Source of the DNA: Streptomyces sp. Ag109_O5-10
GTDB taxonomy: Bacteria; Actinomycetota; Actinomycetes; Streptomycetales; Streptomycetaceae
Assembly: GCF_900105755.1 (NCBI RefSeq)
Contig: NZ_FNTQ01000001.1
Location: 5,022,001-5,086,000 of the forward strand
Length of the DNA stretch: 64,000 nt
Reading direction: 5' to 3'
Under the pieces are notes generated by a model that saw only the letters and a program-made list of their open reading frames with translations, had not been told where the DNA came from and did no database searches. The position numbers and the translations under genes were made by a program. Shown here piece after piece: positions 31,926 to 40,299 of the stretch; the first letter of the stretch is position 1, and each line of letters opens with the position of its first letter.

Positions 31926-32071
31926 GGTGCCGGAGTCTAGTGGCGGGGGTCGGGCACGCTCTGGGCGTCAGTCATGGCGACCAGGTGTCATCTGTCGCGA
32001 CCCGTCACGTCCACTGCTCACACGTAGTTCGCCGACCCCACGCTGTCAGAGGTGCCCGGCACTCCAGAGGT

Positions 32072-32395
32072 TCACCGCACTCCCCATAAAGCGCATCCCC
32101 GGGTCTCGCTGCGGAAGACGGGCCCTCCACCGAACTCGTCGCGTACGAACAGCTCGGAAGGGCGCGGCAGCGGGATCTGGTTGCCGGTGAGGTCGTGACG
32201 CGTGCCGAGGAGCGAATACGCCTCGCGCAACGCGGTCGGCAGCGCGATCCCCGGCATCTCCTCGGCTCGCGTGCCCGCGCCGTCGGCGAGCGGTTTCGCC
32301 CGCGCTGCGGCAAAGTTCCGAACGGAGGCCCAGGCTCCCGCCCTGCCGGGGGTTCCGCCGCGCAGAGCTTGAGCCACGTCGAACGCGTCAACCAT
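32072..32395 (-). pseudogene. Truncated SMI1/KNR4 (SUKH)-like gene
   Basis: The 107-codon frame from ATG 32395 has a typical SUKH core, PGIALPTALREAYSLLGTRH, then LTGNQIPLPRPSELFV and VFRSETRGCALWGVR. It stops right after the CALWGVR motif, where family members continue for another 60-100 residues. Upstream there is only a short non-conserved N-terminus. It may be a fragment of an immunity or housekeeping SUKH gene; no associated toxin is seen. Composition is less regular than in neighbouring genes. Confidence 0.5.
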
Positions 32396-32536
32396 GCGGT
32401 GGACCGTGCAGGCCGGCCGGCTTCGCCGGGACTCCGCCATGTCGTTTGCCAGAACCACCGGGACTCGCCACATCTACGGAGAACGGACACCGGCCGGGCC
32501 GACGGAGCGGCCATCCGGGTATGGTGCGGCACACTT

Positions 32537-32556
32537 TTGCAAGCAGGTGCTTGCAA
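32537..32556. promoter_or_regulatory. Perfect palindrome TTGCAAGC-AGGT-GCTTGCAA upstream of the HTH gene
   Basis: Eight-bp perfect arms (32537-32544 and 32549-32556) around AGGT, 30 bp before the HTH start in an unusually AT-rich stretch. TTGCAA inside the arm may double as a -35 element. This is the likely autoregulatory operator of the adjacent regulator. Confidence 0.6.
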
Positions 32557-32586
32557 TTGTTAGCGACGATGAGGCAAGGTGGAGGC

Positions 32587-33063
32587 ATGGCATCGCTGAA
32601 CGTCGGCAATCTCGGTGAGTATCTGCGTGAACAGCGGCGCAACGCGCAGCTGTCACTCAGGCAGCTCGCCGATGCCGCCGGGGTGTCCAATCCGTACCTG
32701 AGCCAGATCGAGCGCGGGCTGCGCAAGCCGAGCGCGGAGGTGCTCCAGCAGGTCGCCAAGGCCCTGCGGATCTCCGCCGAGACGCTGTACGTCCGCGCCG
32801 GAATCCTCGACGCCGAGCGGGATCTGAACGAGGTGGAGACCCGTGCGGTCATCCTCGCCGACCCCACCCTCGACGAGCGGCAGAAGCAGGTGCTGCTGCA
32901 GATCTACGAGTCGTTCAGGAAAGAGAACGGTTTCGTGTCGGGCGAGGAGCGGACGGGCGGCACGGGCACCCTGGCAGTCGCCGAGGACGACGACGTCGGC
33001 AGCGACACCGACGGCAGCGACACCGAAGACAGAGAGACCGGTCCGCGGCGGACGGCCGGATGA
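32587..33063 (+). CDS. XRE-family HTH regulator (Rv0474-like)
   Basis: The 158-residue protein has an N-terminal HTH_3 domain (LREQRRNAQLSLRQLADAAG, VSNPYLSQIERGLRKPSAEV), a helical region (LDERQKQVLLQIYESFRKEN) and an acidic Asp/Gly/Ser-rich tail. Together with the next two genes it reproduces the M. tuberculosis Rv0474-hbhA-Rv0476 order. ATG 32587 follows GGTGGAGG. A perfect palindrome 30 bp upstream suggests autoregulation. Rv0474 has been described as a copper-linked repressor; whether this one responds to copper cannot be seen. Confidence 0.9.
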   Translation: MASLNVGNLGEYLREQRRNAQLSLRQLADAAGVSNPYLSQIERGLRKPSAEVLQQVAKALRISAETLYVRAGILDAERDLNEVETRAVILADPTLDERQKQVLLQIYESFRKENGFVSGEERTGGTGTLAVAEDDDVGSDTDGSDTEDRETGPRRTAG

Positions 33064-33140
33064 GCCGGCCAAGCGCGCCGGCCGCCGCGCCGCGGACCAC
33101 ACAACCCTCAGCCGAACTTTAATACGGGAGGACCATCACC

Positions 33141-33773
33141 ATGGCCATCACCGACGACCTGCGCAAGACCCTCAGCGACCCGACTCCGCTCTACTTCGCC
33201 GCCGGCACCGCCGACCTGGCCCTCCAGCAGGCCAAGAAGGTACCCGCCCTGGTCGAGCAGCTGCGCGCCGAGGCCCCGGCCCGCATCGAGGCGGTCCGCA
33301 AGGCCGACCCGAAGGCCGTCCAGGAGAGGGCCGCCGCCCGCGCCAAGGAGGCCGGCGTCAAGGCCAAGGAGGCGCAGGCCAGCCTTCAGACCAAGGTCAA
33401 CGACTTCATCGTCTCCCTCGACGGCGACCTCAAGAAGCTCGGCGAGTCCGCCCAGGACTTCGCGCTGCGCCAGGTCGGCGTGGCGGCCGAGTACGCCGTC
33501 AAGGCCCGTGAGACCTATGAGAAGGTCGCCGAGCACGGCGAGCAGGCCGTGAAGACCTGGCGCGGCGAGGCCGCCGACGAGATCGAGGACCTGGCCATCG
33601 CCGTCGAGGGCAAGGTCGAGACGGGCACGGTCAAGGAGGGCGACAAGAAGGCGGACGAGCCCAAGGCCGCCGAGGCCAAGCCGGCCGCGGCGAAGAAGGC
33701 CCCGGCCGCCAAGAAGACCCCGGCCCCGCGCAAGGCCACCCCGGTCCGGAAGAGCACCCCGCCCGCCAAGTAA
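33141..33773 (+). CDS. HbhA-like Lys/Ala-rich coiled-coil protein
   Basis: The 210-residue protein has a long helical region (about residues 1-150: LYFAAGTADLALQQAKKVPA, QERAAARAKEAGVKAKEAQA) and a C-terminal tail of Lys-Ala-Pro repeats (AKPAAAKKAPAAKKTPAPRK). That is the layout of mycobacterial heparin-binding haemagglutinin HbhA, whose Lys-rich tail binds sulfated glycans. In Streptomyces the homologue affects growth and hyphal interaction. GGAGG lies before ATG 33141. It is preceded by the HTH gene and followed by a strong terminator. Confidence 0.9.
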   Translation: MAITDDLRKTLSDPTPLYFAAGTADLALQQAKKVPALVEQLRAEAPARIEAVRKADPKAVQERAAARAKEAGVKAKEAQASLQTKVNDFIVSLDGDLKKLGESAQDFALRQVGVAAEYAVKARETYEKVAEHGEQAVKTWRGEAADEIEDLAIAVEGKVETGTVKEGDKKADEPKAAEAKPAAAKKAPAAKKTPAPRKATPVRKSTPPAK

Positions 33774-33797
33774 CCGGCGCACGCGTCAGCGGAACGT

Positions 33798-33830
33798 ACG
33801 GACCGGGCACCTTGAGGGTGCCCGGTCCGT
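33798..33830 (+). terminator. Terminator after the hbhA-like gene
   Basis: Perfect 14-bp arms (33798-33811 and 33817-33830) with a 5-nt loop TTGAG. It separates the HbhA-like gene from the DUF2516 gene 53 bp downstream. Confidence 0.85.
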
Positions 33831-33882
33831 TCTGCGGGTACGGTGGCCGCGTAGGGATAGGGAGAGAGCGGGTGGTGACGGC

Positions 33883-34233
33883 ATGCTGATGCTGGGATTC
33901 GCAGGGTTCCTGGGACTGCTGAAGATCGTCCTGATGGCGCTGGCAGCGTTCGGACTGGTCGACGCCGTGTTCCGGCGCGAGGACGCCTTCCGCGCGGCCG
34001 ACAAGCAGAACAAGGTGTTCTGGCTGGTCATCCTGGCCATCGCCCTGGTCGTCAGCTACCTCTTCTCGATCCTCTCCATCCTCCCGATCGCGGGTGTGGT
34101 GGCGAGCATCGTCTACCTCGTCGACGTCCGCCCCGCGGTCAAGCAGGTCTCCGGCGGTGGTGGCGGCTGGCGGGGCCGCCGAGGCGGCAGCAGCAGCGAC
34201 GGCCCGTACGGCCCGTACAACGGCGGCCGCTGA
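33883..34233 (+). CDS. DUF2516 small membrane protein
   Basis: The 116-residue protein has membrane helices at about residues 4-24, 47-62 and 63-80 (FWLVILAIALVVSYLFSILS) and a polar loop (DAVFRREDAFRAADKQNKV). The C-terminal tail is Gly/Ser/Arg-rich (GGGGGWRGRRGGSSSDGPYG). It corresponds to M. tuberculosis Rv0476, which also follows hbhA. Function unknown. Confidence 0.88.
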   Translation: MLMLGFAGFLGLLKIVLMALAAFGLVDAVFRREDAFRAADKQNKVFWLVILAIALVVSYLFSILSILPIAGVVASIVYLVDVRPAVKQVSGGGGGWRGRRGGSSSDGPYGPYNGGR

Positions 34234-34250
34234 GCCTTTCACGACACGCC

Positions 34251-34312
34251 CACCGGGGCGCCCCGTCAGGGGCTGCGGGGAACTGCGCGACCAGCCACAC
34301 CGCTCCCGCACC
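34251..34312. repeat. Streptomyces intergenic element, second copy
   Basis: GGGGCTGCGGGGAACTGCGC followed by GACCAGCCACACCG is a variant of the element at 3064-3117, again between convergent genes, 18 bp after the DUF2516 stop. Confidence 0.5.
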
Positions 34313-34349
34313 CGGGCGACGGCAGCCCCCCGCCGACGAGCAGCCGCCC

Positions 34350-35660
34350 TCAAACCCCCCGGTCCAGCAGCACAACGGCCACGTCATCCGTCAGCTCGCC
34401 CCCGTTGAGCTGGCGCACCTCGTTCACCGCCGCCCGCAGCAACGCCTCCCCGGTCAGGCCGGAGGCCAACTGCCGGCGGACCATCTCGACCATCCCGTCC
34501 TGCCCCAGCCGCTCCCCGCCCGAACCCACCCGGCCCTCGATCAGGCCGTCGGTGTAGAGCATCAGGCTCCACTCGGCGCCCAGCTCCACCTGCATCCGCG
34601 GCCACCGCGCACCCTTCAGCAGCCCCAGCGCCGGGCCGTTGTTCTCGTACGGCAGCAGCTCGGCCGGCCGGCCCGGCCGGGCGACCAGCGGCGCCGGATG
34701 CCCGGCCAGGCACAGCCCGGCCCGGCGCCCGTCCGGCGCTATGTCGACGGTGCAGAGCGTCGCGAAGATCTCCTCGTCGGAGCGCTCGTGCTCCAGCACC
34801 TCCTGCAGCGTGGACAGCAGCTCGTCGCCGCACAGCCCCGCCAGGGTCAGCGCCCGCCAGGCGATCCGCAGCTCCACGCCGAGCGCGGCCTCGTCCGGGC
34901 CGTGCCCGCACACGTCACCGATCATCGCGTGCACGGTCCCGTCGGGCGTGCGCACGGTGTCGTAGAAGTCGCCGCCGAGCAGTGCGCGGGAGCGGCCGGG
35001 CCGGTACCGGGCCGCGAAGCGCAGCGAGGAGCCGTCCAGCAGCGGGGTCGGCAGCAGGCCCCGCTCCAGGCGGCGGTTCTCCTGGGCGCGCAGCCGCCCC
35101 TCCGCGAGCTTGCGCTCGGTGGTGAGGGAACGCTTGCGCTCGACGGCGTACCGGATGGCGCGGCTCAGCAGCCGTCCGTCCAGTTCGTCCCGGAAGAGGT
35201 AGTCCTGCGCGCCGACGCGCACGGCCTCGGTGCCGCGCTCGGCGTCACCGGATGCGGTGAGGGCCAGCACGGCGTGCCGGGGCGCGAGCTCAAGGACGTG
35301 CTTGAGCACGGCGAGCTCGCCCTCCGTCTCCTTGCCGCCCGGCGCCGGCAGCGCCAGGTCCAGCAGGATGCAGTGGACGTCATCGGTCAGCAGCCGCTCG
35401 GCCTCGGTGAGGTTGCGGGCGGTGCGGACGCGGATCGAGGTGCCGGACGCGTCCCGCAACTCGGGCAGGACCGGCGAACCGGACGGATCGTCCTCGATCA
35501 GCAGCAGGGTGAGAGTGGTGCCGCCGGTGTTCGGGGTGGCGGCTTCCGTGCGGTTGGCCTCTTCCTTGAGGGGGCCGCCGCCCTGTGCGGGCACGGCGGC
35601 CGGCGCCTGACCACTCTCCACGGCCGGGATCGCTCTCTGCCGCGGTACGGGTACGGGCAT
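34350..35660 (-). CDS. Receiver-linked SpoIIE/PP2C-type phosphatase
   Basis: The 436-residue protein has a Pro-rich N-terminus and a receiver domain (about residues 48-165) with the acidic pair LLLIEDD and the phospho-acceptor in C-I-L-L-D-L-A-L-P. The usual receiver Lys is replaced by Arg in G-A-Q-D-Y-L-F-R-D-E-L. A helix follows, then a SpoIIE-type PP2C domain (about 225-436) with LLGGDFYDTV, MIGDVCGHGPDEAAL and the final TDDVAVVLLDRGV. Such proteins usually dephosphorylate anti-anti-sigma factors (SpoIIAA/BldG type). ATG 35660 is chosen because GGGAGGGAAGGAA precedes it; an upstream in-frame start lacks this. Confidence 0.9.
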   Translation of the reverse strand: MPVPVPRQRAIPAVESGQAPAAVPAQGGGPLKEEANRTEAATPNTGGTTLTLLLIEDDPSGSPVLPELRDASGTSIRVRTARNLTEAERLLTDDVHCILLDLALPAPGGKETEGELAVLKHVLELAPRHAVLALTASGDAERGTEAVRVGAQDYLFRDELDGRLLSRAIRYAVERKRSLTTERKLAEGRLRAQENRRLERGLLPTPLLDGSSLRFAARYRPGRSRALLGGDFYDTVRTPDGTVHAMIGDVCGHGPDEAALGVELRIAWRALTLAGLCGDELLSTLQEVLEHERSDEEIFATLCTVDIAPDGRRAGLCLAGHPAPLVARPGRPAELLPYENNGPALGLLKGARWPRMQVELGAEWSLMLYTDGLIEGRVGSGGERLGQDGMVEMVRRQLASGLTGEALLRAAVNEVRQLNGGELTDDVAVVLLDRGV

Positions 35661-35949
35661 CGTGTTGGGTTCCTTCCCTCCCCCCGAGGGCATGGCGGGG
35701 CGAGGGACCTCGACCCACCCGACGGGGACCATAGCGGTACCGGCCGCCGCAACGGAATGGTGTGAGCCACGTCGCCCTGTCTCAGGCCACTGTCATATGC
35801 CGCGTGCCGTACCGCAGTTGGACAAGAGGGTCGTCGGGCAGGGATGACGAAGGTCACGTGCTGCCTGAGTTTGAGCGGGTGTTGCGGTGCGTCGCGTCAC
35901 ATGACGCAGCTCACGAAAGGGACATCATGCGTAAACCGCCCGGCGGTGC

Positions 35950-37074
35950 TCAGGCGTCCGGCCGTACCACCCCGAGGATCGGCATCGACCCCGCGCCGCC
36001 GATCGACACCGTCCGCCCCGGGCGCGGGGCCTGGATGATCGCGCCGTCCCCGATGTACATCGCGACATGGCTGGCGTCGTCGAAGTAGATGATCAGGTCG
36101 CCCGGGCGCATGTCCTGCACGTCGACGTGCCTGAGCTGCTTCCACTGCTCCTCGGAGGTGCGCGGGATCGGCTTTCCGGCGCTCGCCCAGGCCTGCGAGG
36201 TCAGCCCCGAGCAGTCGTAGGAGTCCGGACCCTCGGCGCCCCACACGTAGGGCTTGCCGAGCTGGGCGGTGGCGAACGCGACCGCCTTCCTGCCCGCCGC
36301 GGACGCCTTGCTGTGGATCTCGTCGAGTATCCCGGTGTCCAGCCAGGCCGTCTGCGCCTTGTAGGCGGACTGCCGCTCCAGTTCGGCGAGACGCTCCTTC
36401 TGCTTCCTCTGCAGCGTCGACTCGAGCTTCTCGGCGGCGGCGATCCGCTGCGTGATCTCCTTCTTGGCGGCGGCTTTCGCCTTGCGGCCGGCCTCCAGTC
36501 TGTTCCACTGGTCGGCCGCGTCCGCCGCGTACTGCTTCAAGTCCTGCTGGGTCTGGGTCACTTCCCTGATCAGGGCCTTGGTGGCCCGCTCGCCCTGGAG
36601 TACCCGCCCGGCCCCGTCCAGGAACTCGGAGGGGTTGTCGCTCAGCATCAGCTTGGCGGAGTCCGGCAGTCCGCCGGTGCGGTACTGGGCGGCGGCCGCC
36701 CGGCCGGCCCGCTCCTTCAGTCCGTCGAGCTTCTGCTGCCCCTTGACGATCTTCTTGGCCAGGCCGACGATCTCGGCGGACTGCTTCCGGGCCGCCTCCT
36801 CCGCGGCGTTGTACGCGTCGGTGGCGACGGCCGCGTCGTGGTAGAGCTTGTCCAGCTTCGCCTGGACGGCCTCGAGGTCCTTGTCGGGCGGGACGGTCAC
36901 GGAGGCGGAAGTGGAACCGCCGGCGGCGGCCGAGGCGCCGGGGGAGGGCGTCGGTCCGGGTGCCGCGAACGCCGTGCCGGGTGCCGCGAGCACCGTCACC
37001 GCACAGACCACGGTCACCGCCGCCGCCAGGATCCCGCGCCCGCCCGGCCGGACGGTGTGCTTGTCCGGTCCCAT
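35950..37074 (-). CDS. Secreted NlpC/P60 peptidoglycan hydrolase with coiled coil
   Basis: The 374-residue protein has a signal peptide (about residues 16-38, ILAAAVTVVCAVTVLAAPG, then AFA), a long charged coiled-coil region (about 65-245) and a C-terminal NlpC/P60 domain (about 255-374). The domain has the catalytic Cys in D-S-Y-D-C-S-G-L-T, the His in A-S-H-V-A-M-Y-I-G, and GDLIIYFDD. It belongs to the RipA/SwlC-like DL-endopeptidases that cut the peptidoglycan stem peptide; in Streptomyces several such enzymes act at growth and sporulation. No c-di-AMP (ydaO) riboswitch was recognised in the leader. ATG 37074 follows GGAGGGGGGG. Confidence 0.92.
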   Translation of the reverse strand: MGPDKHTVRPGGRGILAAAVTVVCAVTVLAAPGTAFAAPGPTPSPGASAAAGGSTSASVTVPPDKDLEAVQAKLDKLYHDAAVATDAYNAAEEAARKQSAEIVGLAKKIVKGQQKLDGLKERAGRAAAAQYRTGGLPDSAKLMLSDNPSEFLDGAGRVLQGERATKALIREVTQTQQDLKQYAADAADQWNRLEAGRKAKAAAKKEITQRIAAAEKLESTLQRKQKERLAELERQSAYKAQTAWLDTGILDEIHSKASAAGRKAVAFATAQLGKPYVWGAEGPDSYDCSGLTSQAWASAGKPIPRTSEEQWKQLRHVDVQDMRPGDLIIYFDDASHVAMYIGDGAIIQAPRPGRTVSIGGAGSMPILGVVRPDA

Positions 37075-37264
37075 GGCCCGACCCCCCCTCCGGAAAAACT
37101 GATTAACCGTCAGTAACTTGTGACACGTGGAGGATCGTGCCACGGCGTGCCGCAAAGCGACAGAGGTAACGGCAGGTGGGTTCCTCCCCGGTTTCCCCCC
37201 GAGCATGACGATCTCCCCGCCCTTGTGACGAACGACTCACCGAGATCGTTCCCAGGCGGCCCCG

Positions 37265-38059
37265 TCAGACCCTCGGTGCCAACGCCTCCCACGTCAGGGT
37301 CACTTCGCCCTGCCGCCAGCGCGCCGCCGAGTCCGTCACCGGCCAGTCGGCCGTCAGGTCCCGCACCGCCCGGACCCACCGCTGCCGGGCGCCGTAGGAC
37401 GCGTAGGGCGCGGCCGCCGCCCACGCGCGGTCGAAGTCCCGCAGGAACGCGTGCACCGGCTCGCCCGGCACGTTGCGGTGGATGAGCGCCTTCGGCAGCC
37501 GTTCGGCGAGGTCGGACGGGCGTTCCAGGGAGCCGAGCCGGGTCGCGAAGGTCACCGTCCGCGGCCCCTCCGCCCCGAGCGCGACCCACACGTGCCGCCG
37601 GCCGATCTCGTCACAGGTCCCCTCGACCAGCAGCCCGTCCGGCGCCAGCCGCCCGCACAGCCGCCGCCACACCTCGGCGACCTCGCCCTCGTCGTACTGC
37701 CGCAGCACGTTGGCCGCGCGGATCAGCAACGGCCGTACGGGGACCGGGATCTCGAATCCGCCGTGCCGGAAGGCGAGCCCCTCGCGCTCGTACGGCCGGG
37801 CCGCGGCGACCCGTGCGGGATCGATCTCGACCCCGACGACACGCGCGCGTGGCGCGACGGTGCGCAGCCGCCCGAGCAGTTCGACGGCGGTCCAGGGCGC
37901 GGCACCGTAACCGAGGTCGACGGCGACCGGGTCGGCGGCGCGACGCAGCACGCCGCCGTGCGTGACGGCGATCCACCGGTCCATGCGGCGCAGCCGGTTG
38001 GGATTGGTGGTCCCGCGCGTCACGTTCCCCACGGGTCGGGAGGCGGCGCGGGCTGTCAT
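37265..38059 (-). CDS. Class I SAM-dependent methyltransferase
   Basis: The 264-residue protein has motif I as V-A-V-D-L-G-Y-G-A-A-P-W (about residues 45-56), the acidic residue in VVGVEIDPARV, and RAANVLRQYDEGEVAEVWRR, LAPDGLLVEGTCDEIGRRHV. The N-terminus carries NPNRLRRMDRWI, found in the Streptomyces family that sits next to mshA. A motif I with Gly-Tyr-Gly is slightly unusual but intact. The substrate is unknown. It is divergent from mshA. Confidence 0.85.
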   Translation of the reverse strand: MTARAASRPVGNVTRGTTNPNRLRRMDRWIAVTHGGVLRRAADPVAVDLGYGAAPWTAVELLGRLRTVAPRARVVGVEIDPARVAAARPYEREGLAFRHGGFEIPVPVRPLLIRAANVLRQYDEGEVAEVWRRLCGRLAPDGLLVEGTCDEIGRRHVWVALGAEGPRTVTFATRLGSLERPSDLAERLPKALIHRNVPGEPVHAFLRDFDRAWAAAAPYASYGARQRWVRAVRDLTADWPVTDSAARWRQGEVTLTWEALAPRV

Positions 38060-38090
38060 GTCTCAAAGGGTAAACAGTGCGGCGCCCCGA

Positions 38091-38146
38091 GGTGAGGCGC
38101 CCCGTGAGGGGCGCGGGGAACCGCGCGACCCGCCCCCACCTCCCGG
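38091..38146. repeat. Streptomyces intergenic element, third copy
   Basis: GGGGCGCGGGGAACCGCGCG followed by ACCCGCCCCCACC, with one substitution in the core compared with the copy at 3064. Unlike the other two it lies upstream of a divergent gene pair. The surrounding 38060-38328 gap also holds a CCCCTCC/GGAGGGG hairpin (38253-38281) before mshA. Confidence 0.5.
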
Positions 38147-38328
38147 CGCCAGAACCCACCACCGAACCGCCCCCACGCATCCCACCCTCGAACGGTTGAG
38201 CGACCACAAGCAATGGGTCGGCAAAATCAACCACCCCCGGAATGGGAATCCTCCCCTCCGTGTTGCACCCCGTTGGAGGGGCACCCGATGCCTCCCAACG
38301 GCATGCCCGCCCGAGAGAGGACCGCCAC

Positions 38329-39666
38329 GTGAGCCAGTACGTCAGCAGGCTCGGGCGTCGCTCCCCGTCGGCTGCCTCCCGGCTCCGCCGGGCCCGCCGG
38401 CCGCGCCGCGTCGCCATGCTCTCCGTGCACACCTCACCGCTCCACCAGCCCGGCACCGGAGACGCCGGCGGCATGAACGTCTACATCGTCGAACTCGCGC
38501 AGCGTCTCGCCGCGATCGACATCGACGTCGAGATCTTCACCCGGGCGACCTCCGGCGGTCTCCCGCCCACCGTCGAGCTCGCCCCCGGCGTCCTCGTCCG
38601 GCACATCGACGCCGGCCCCTACGAGGGCCTCGCCAAGGAGGACCTCCCGGCCCAGCTGTGTGCCTTCACGCACGGCGTCATGCAGGCCTGGGCCGGTCAC
38701 CGCCCCGGCCACTACGACCTCGTCCACTCGCACTACTGGCTCTCCGGCCACGTCGGCTGGCTGGCGGCCCAGCGCTGGGGGGTCCCCCTGGTGCACGCGA
38801 TGCACACCATGGCCAAGGTCAAGAACGCCAACCTGGCCGACGGCGACACCCCCGAGCCCGCGGCGCGGGTCATCGGCGAGACCCAGATCGTCGCCGCGGC
38901 GGACCGCCTCATCGCGAACACCTCCGAAGAGGCAGGCGAACTCGTACGCCACTACAGCGCCGACCCCGGCAAGGTCGCCGTCGTCCACCCCGGCGTGAAC
39001 CTCGACCGGTTCCGCCCGGCGGACGGGCGCAGGGCGGCCCGCGCCCGCCTGGACCTCCCGCAGGACGCCCTGATCCCGCTCTTCGCGGGCCGCATCCAGC
39101 CCCTCAAGGCCCCCGACGTGCTGCTCCGCGCCGTCGCCGTGCTCCTCGACGAGCGCCCCGAGCTCCGCTCCCGGATCGTCGTGCCGATCGTCGGCGGCCC
39201 CAGCGGCAGCGGCCTGGCCAAGCCGGAGGGGCTGCAGAAGCTGGCCGCGCGGCTCGGCATCGCGGACGTCGTCCGGTTCCGCCCGCCGGTGGACCAGGAG
39301 CAGCTCGCGGACTGGTTCCGGGCGGCCTCCGTCCTGGTCATGCCGTCCTACAGCGAGTCCTTCGGCCTGGTGGCGATAGAGGCCCAGGCGGCCGGCACAC
39401 CCGTCCTCGCCGCCTCGGTCGGCGGCCTGCCGGTGGCCGTGCGGGACGGCGAGACCGGCTTCCTGGTGCGCGGTCACGATCCCGCCGACTACGCGCGCGT
39501 GCTGCGCCGTCTCGCCGACGACACCTCTCTGGCGGACCGTCTCGGCAGCGCCGCCGCCCGGCACGCCCAGTCCTTCGGCTGGGACACCGCGGCCGCCGCC
39601 ACCGCCGACGTCTACCTGGCCGCGACCCAGTCCCACCGCCGTCGCGTACGCTCGGCCCATGGGTGA
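38329..39666 (+). CDS. mshA: MshA, D-inositol-3-phosphate glycosyltransferase
   Basis: The 445-residue protein is a GT-B, family GT4 glycosyltransferase that transfers GlcNAc from UDP-GlcNAc to inositol-3-phosphate, the first step of mycothiol synthesis. Diagnostic segments are LSVHTSPLHQPGTGDAGGMN (acceptor site), AMHTMAKVKNANLADGDTPE, the nucleotide-sugar E-x7-E motif in YSESFGLVAIEAQAAGTPV, and GGPSGSG. GTG 38329 follows GAGAGAGGA; an N-terminal basic extension precedes the catalytic core. The 3' end overlaps the YbjN gene by 8 bp. Confidence 0.96.
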   Translation: MSQYVSRLGRRSPSAASRLRRARRPRRVAMLSVHTSPLHQPGTGDAGGMNVYIVELAQRLAAIDIDVEIFTRATSGGLPPTVELAPGVLVRHIDAGPYEGLAKEDLPAQLCAFTHGVMQAWAGHRPGHYDLVHSHYWLSGHVGWLAAQRWGVPLVHAMHTMAKVKNANLADGDTPEPAARVIGETQIVAAADRLIANTSEEAGELVRHYSADPGKVAVVHPGVNLDRFRPADGRRAARARLDLPQDALIPLFAGRIQPLKAPDVLLRAVAVLLDERPELRSRIVVPIVGGPSGSGLAKPEGLQKLAARLGIADVVRFRPPVDQEQLADWFRAASVLVMPSYSESFGLVAIEAQAAGTPVLAASVGGLPVAVRDGETGFLVRGHDPADYARVLRRLADDTSLADRLGSAAARHAQSFGWDTAAAATADVYLAATQSHRRRVRSAHG

Positions 39667-40168
39667 TGGTGCGCAGGAACGGCAGGCCGGCCAGGTCATC
39701 GAGGGTGTCCTGAAGGACGCCGAACTGGAGTGGGAGAGCCCGGAGTCCGGCACCTACGTCGTGCAGCTGCCCGGCACCCGCAAGCTGAGGACGACCGTCT
39801 CCCTCATCGTCGGCCGCCACTCCCTCTCCCTGAACGCCTTCGTCATCCGGCACCCGGACGAGAACGAACCGGCCGTCCACCGCTGGCTCCTGGAGCGCAA
39901 CCTCAAGCTGTACGGCGTGAGTTACGCCGTCGACCGCCTCGGCGACGTCTACGTGACCGCCCGCCTCCCGCTCTCCTCCGTCACCGCCGCCGACCTCGAC
40001 CGGCTCCTCGGCCAGGTCCTGGAGGCCGCGGACGGCGCCTTCAACACCCTCCTGGAGCTGGGCTTCGCCTCCGCGATCCGCAAGGAGTACGCCTGGCGGG
40101 TGTCCCGGGGCGAGTCCACGCGCAACCTCGACGCGTTCACGCACCTGATCGAACGCCCCGCTGACTGA
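39659..40168 (+). CDS. YbjN-domain protein
   Basis: The 169-residue protein shows the YbjN/type-III-chaperone-like fold: VIEGVLKDAELEWESPESGT, strand LRTTVSLIVGRHSLSLNAFV, HRWLLERNLKLYGVSYAVD and VTARLPLSSVTAADLDRLLG. It is conserved after mshA in Streptomyces; the function is unknown. A TACGCT hexamer (39647-39652) lies 6 nt before ATG inside the mshA coding region, so it likely has its own leaderless promoter as well as read-through from mshA. Confidence 0.88.
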   Translation: MGDGAQERQAGQVIEGVLKDAELEWESPESGTYVVQLPGTRKLRTTVSLIVGRHSLSLNAFVIRHPDENEPAVHRWLLERNLKLYGVSYAVDRLGDVYVTARLPLSSVTAADLDRLLGQVLEAADGAFNTLLELGFASAIRKEYAWRVSRGESTRNLDAFTHLIERPAD

Positions 40169-40251
40169 CCTCAGGTCCGTACCTGATTGAGGCCTGCACG
40201 ACTCTTTCACCGCACCGGGCCGTCATGGCATGCTCACCGCCGACGCACATA

Positions 40252-40264
40252 TGAACGTCGTTCA
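40252..40264. promoter_or_regulatory. Palindrome TGAACGTCGTTCA upstream of the lyase-like gene
   Basis: Perfect 6-bp arms around one base, 36 bp before the likely start of the beta-helix gene. It overlaps the region expected for the promoter and is probably an operator for a carbohydrate-type repressor. Confidence 0.45.
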
Positions 40265-40299
40265 CAACCATGAAATCCGCCATGGGAAGGACGTACGGC

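Noticed and set aside
37075..37264. c-di-AMP (ydaO) riboswitch before the NlpC/P60 gene
   Set aside because: Many Streptomyces wall hydrolase genes have one, but the conserved blocks could not be recognised in this 190-bp leader, which is also short for that riboswitch.
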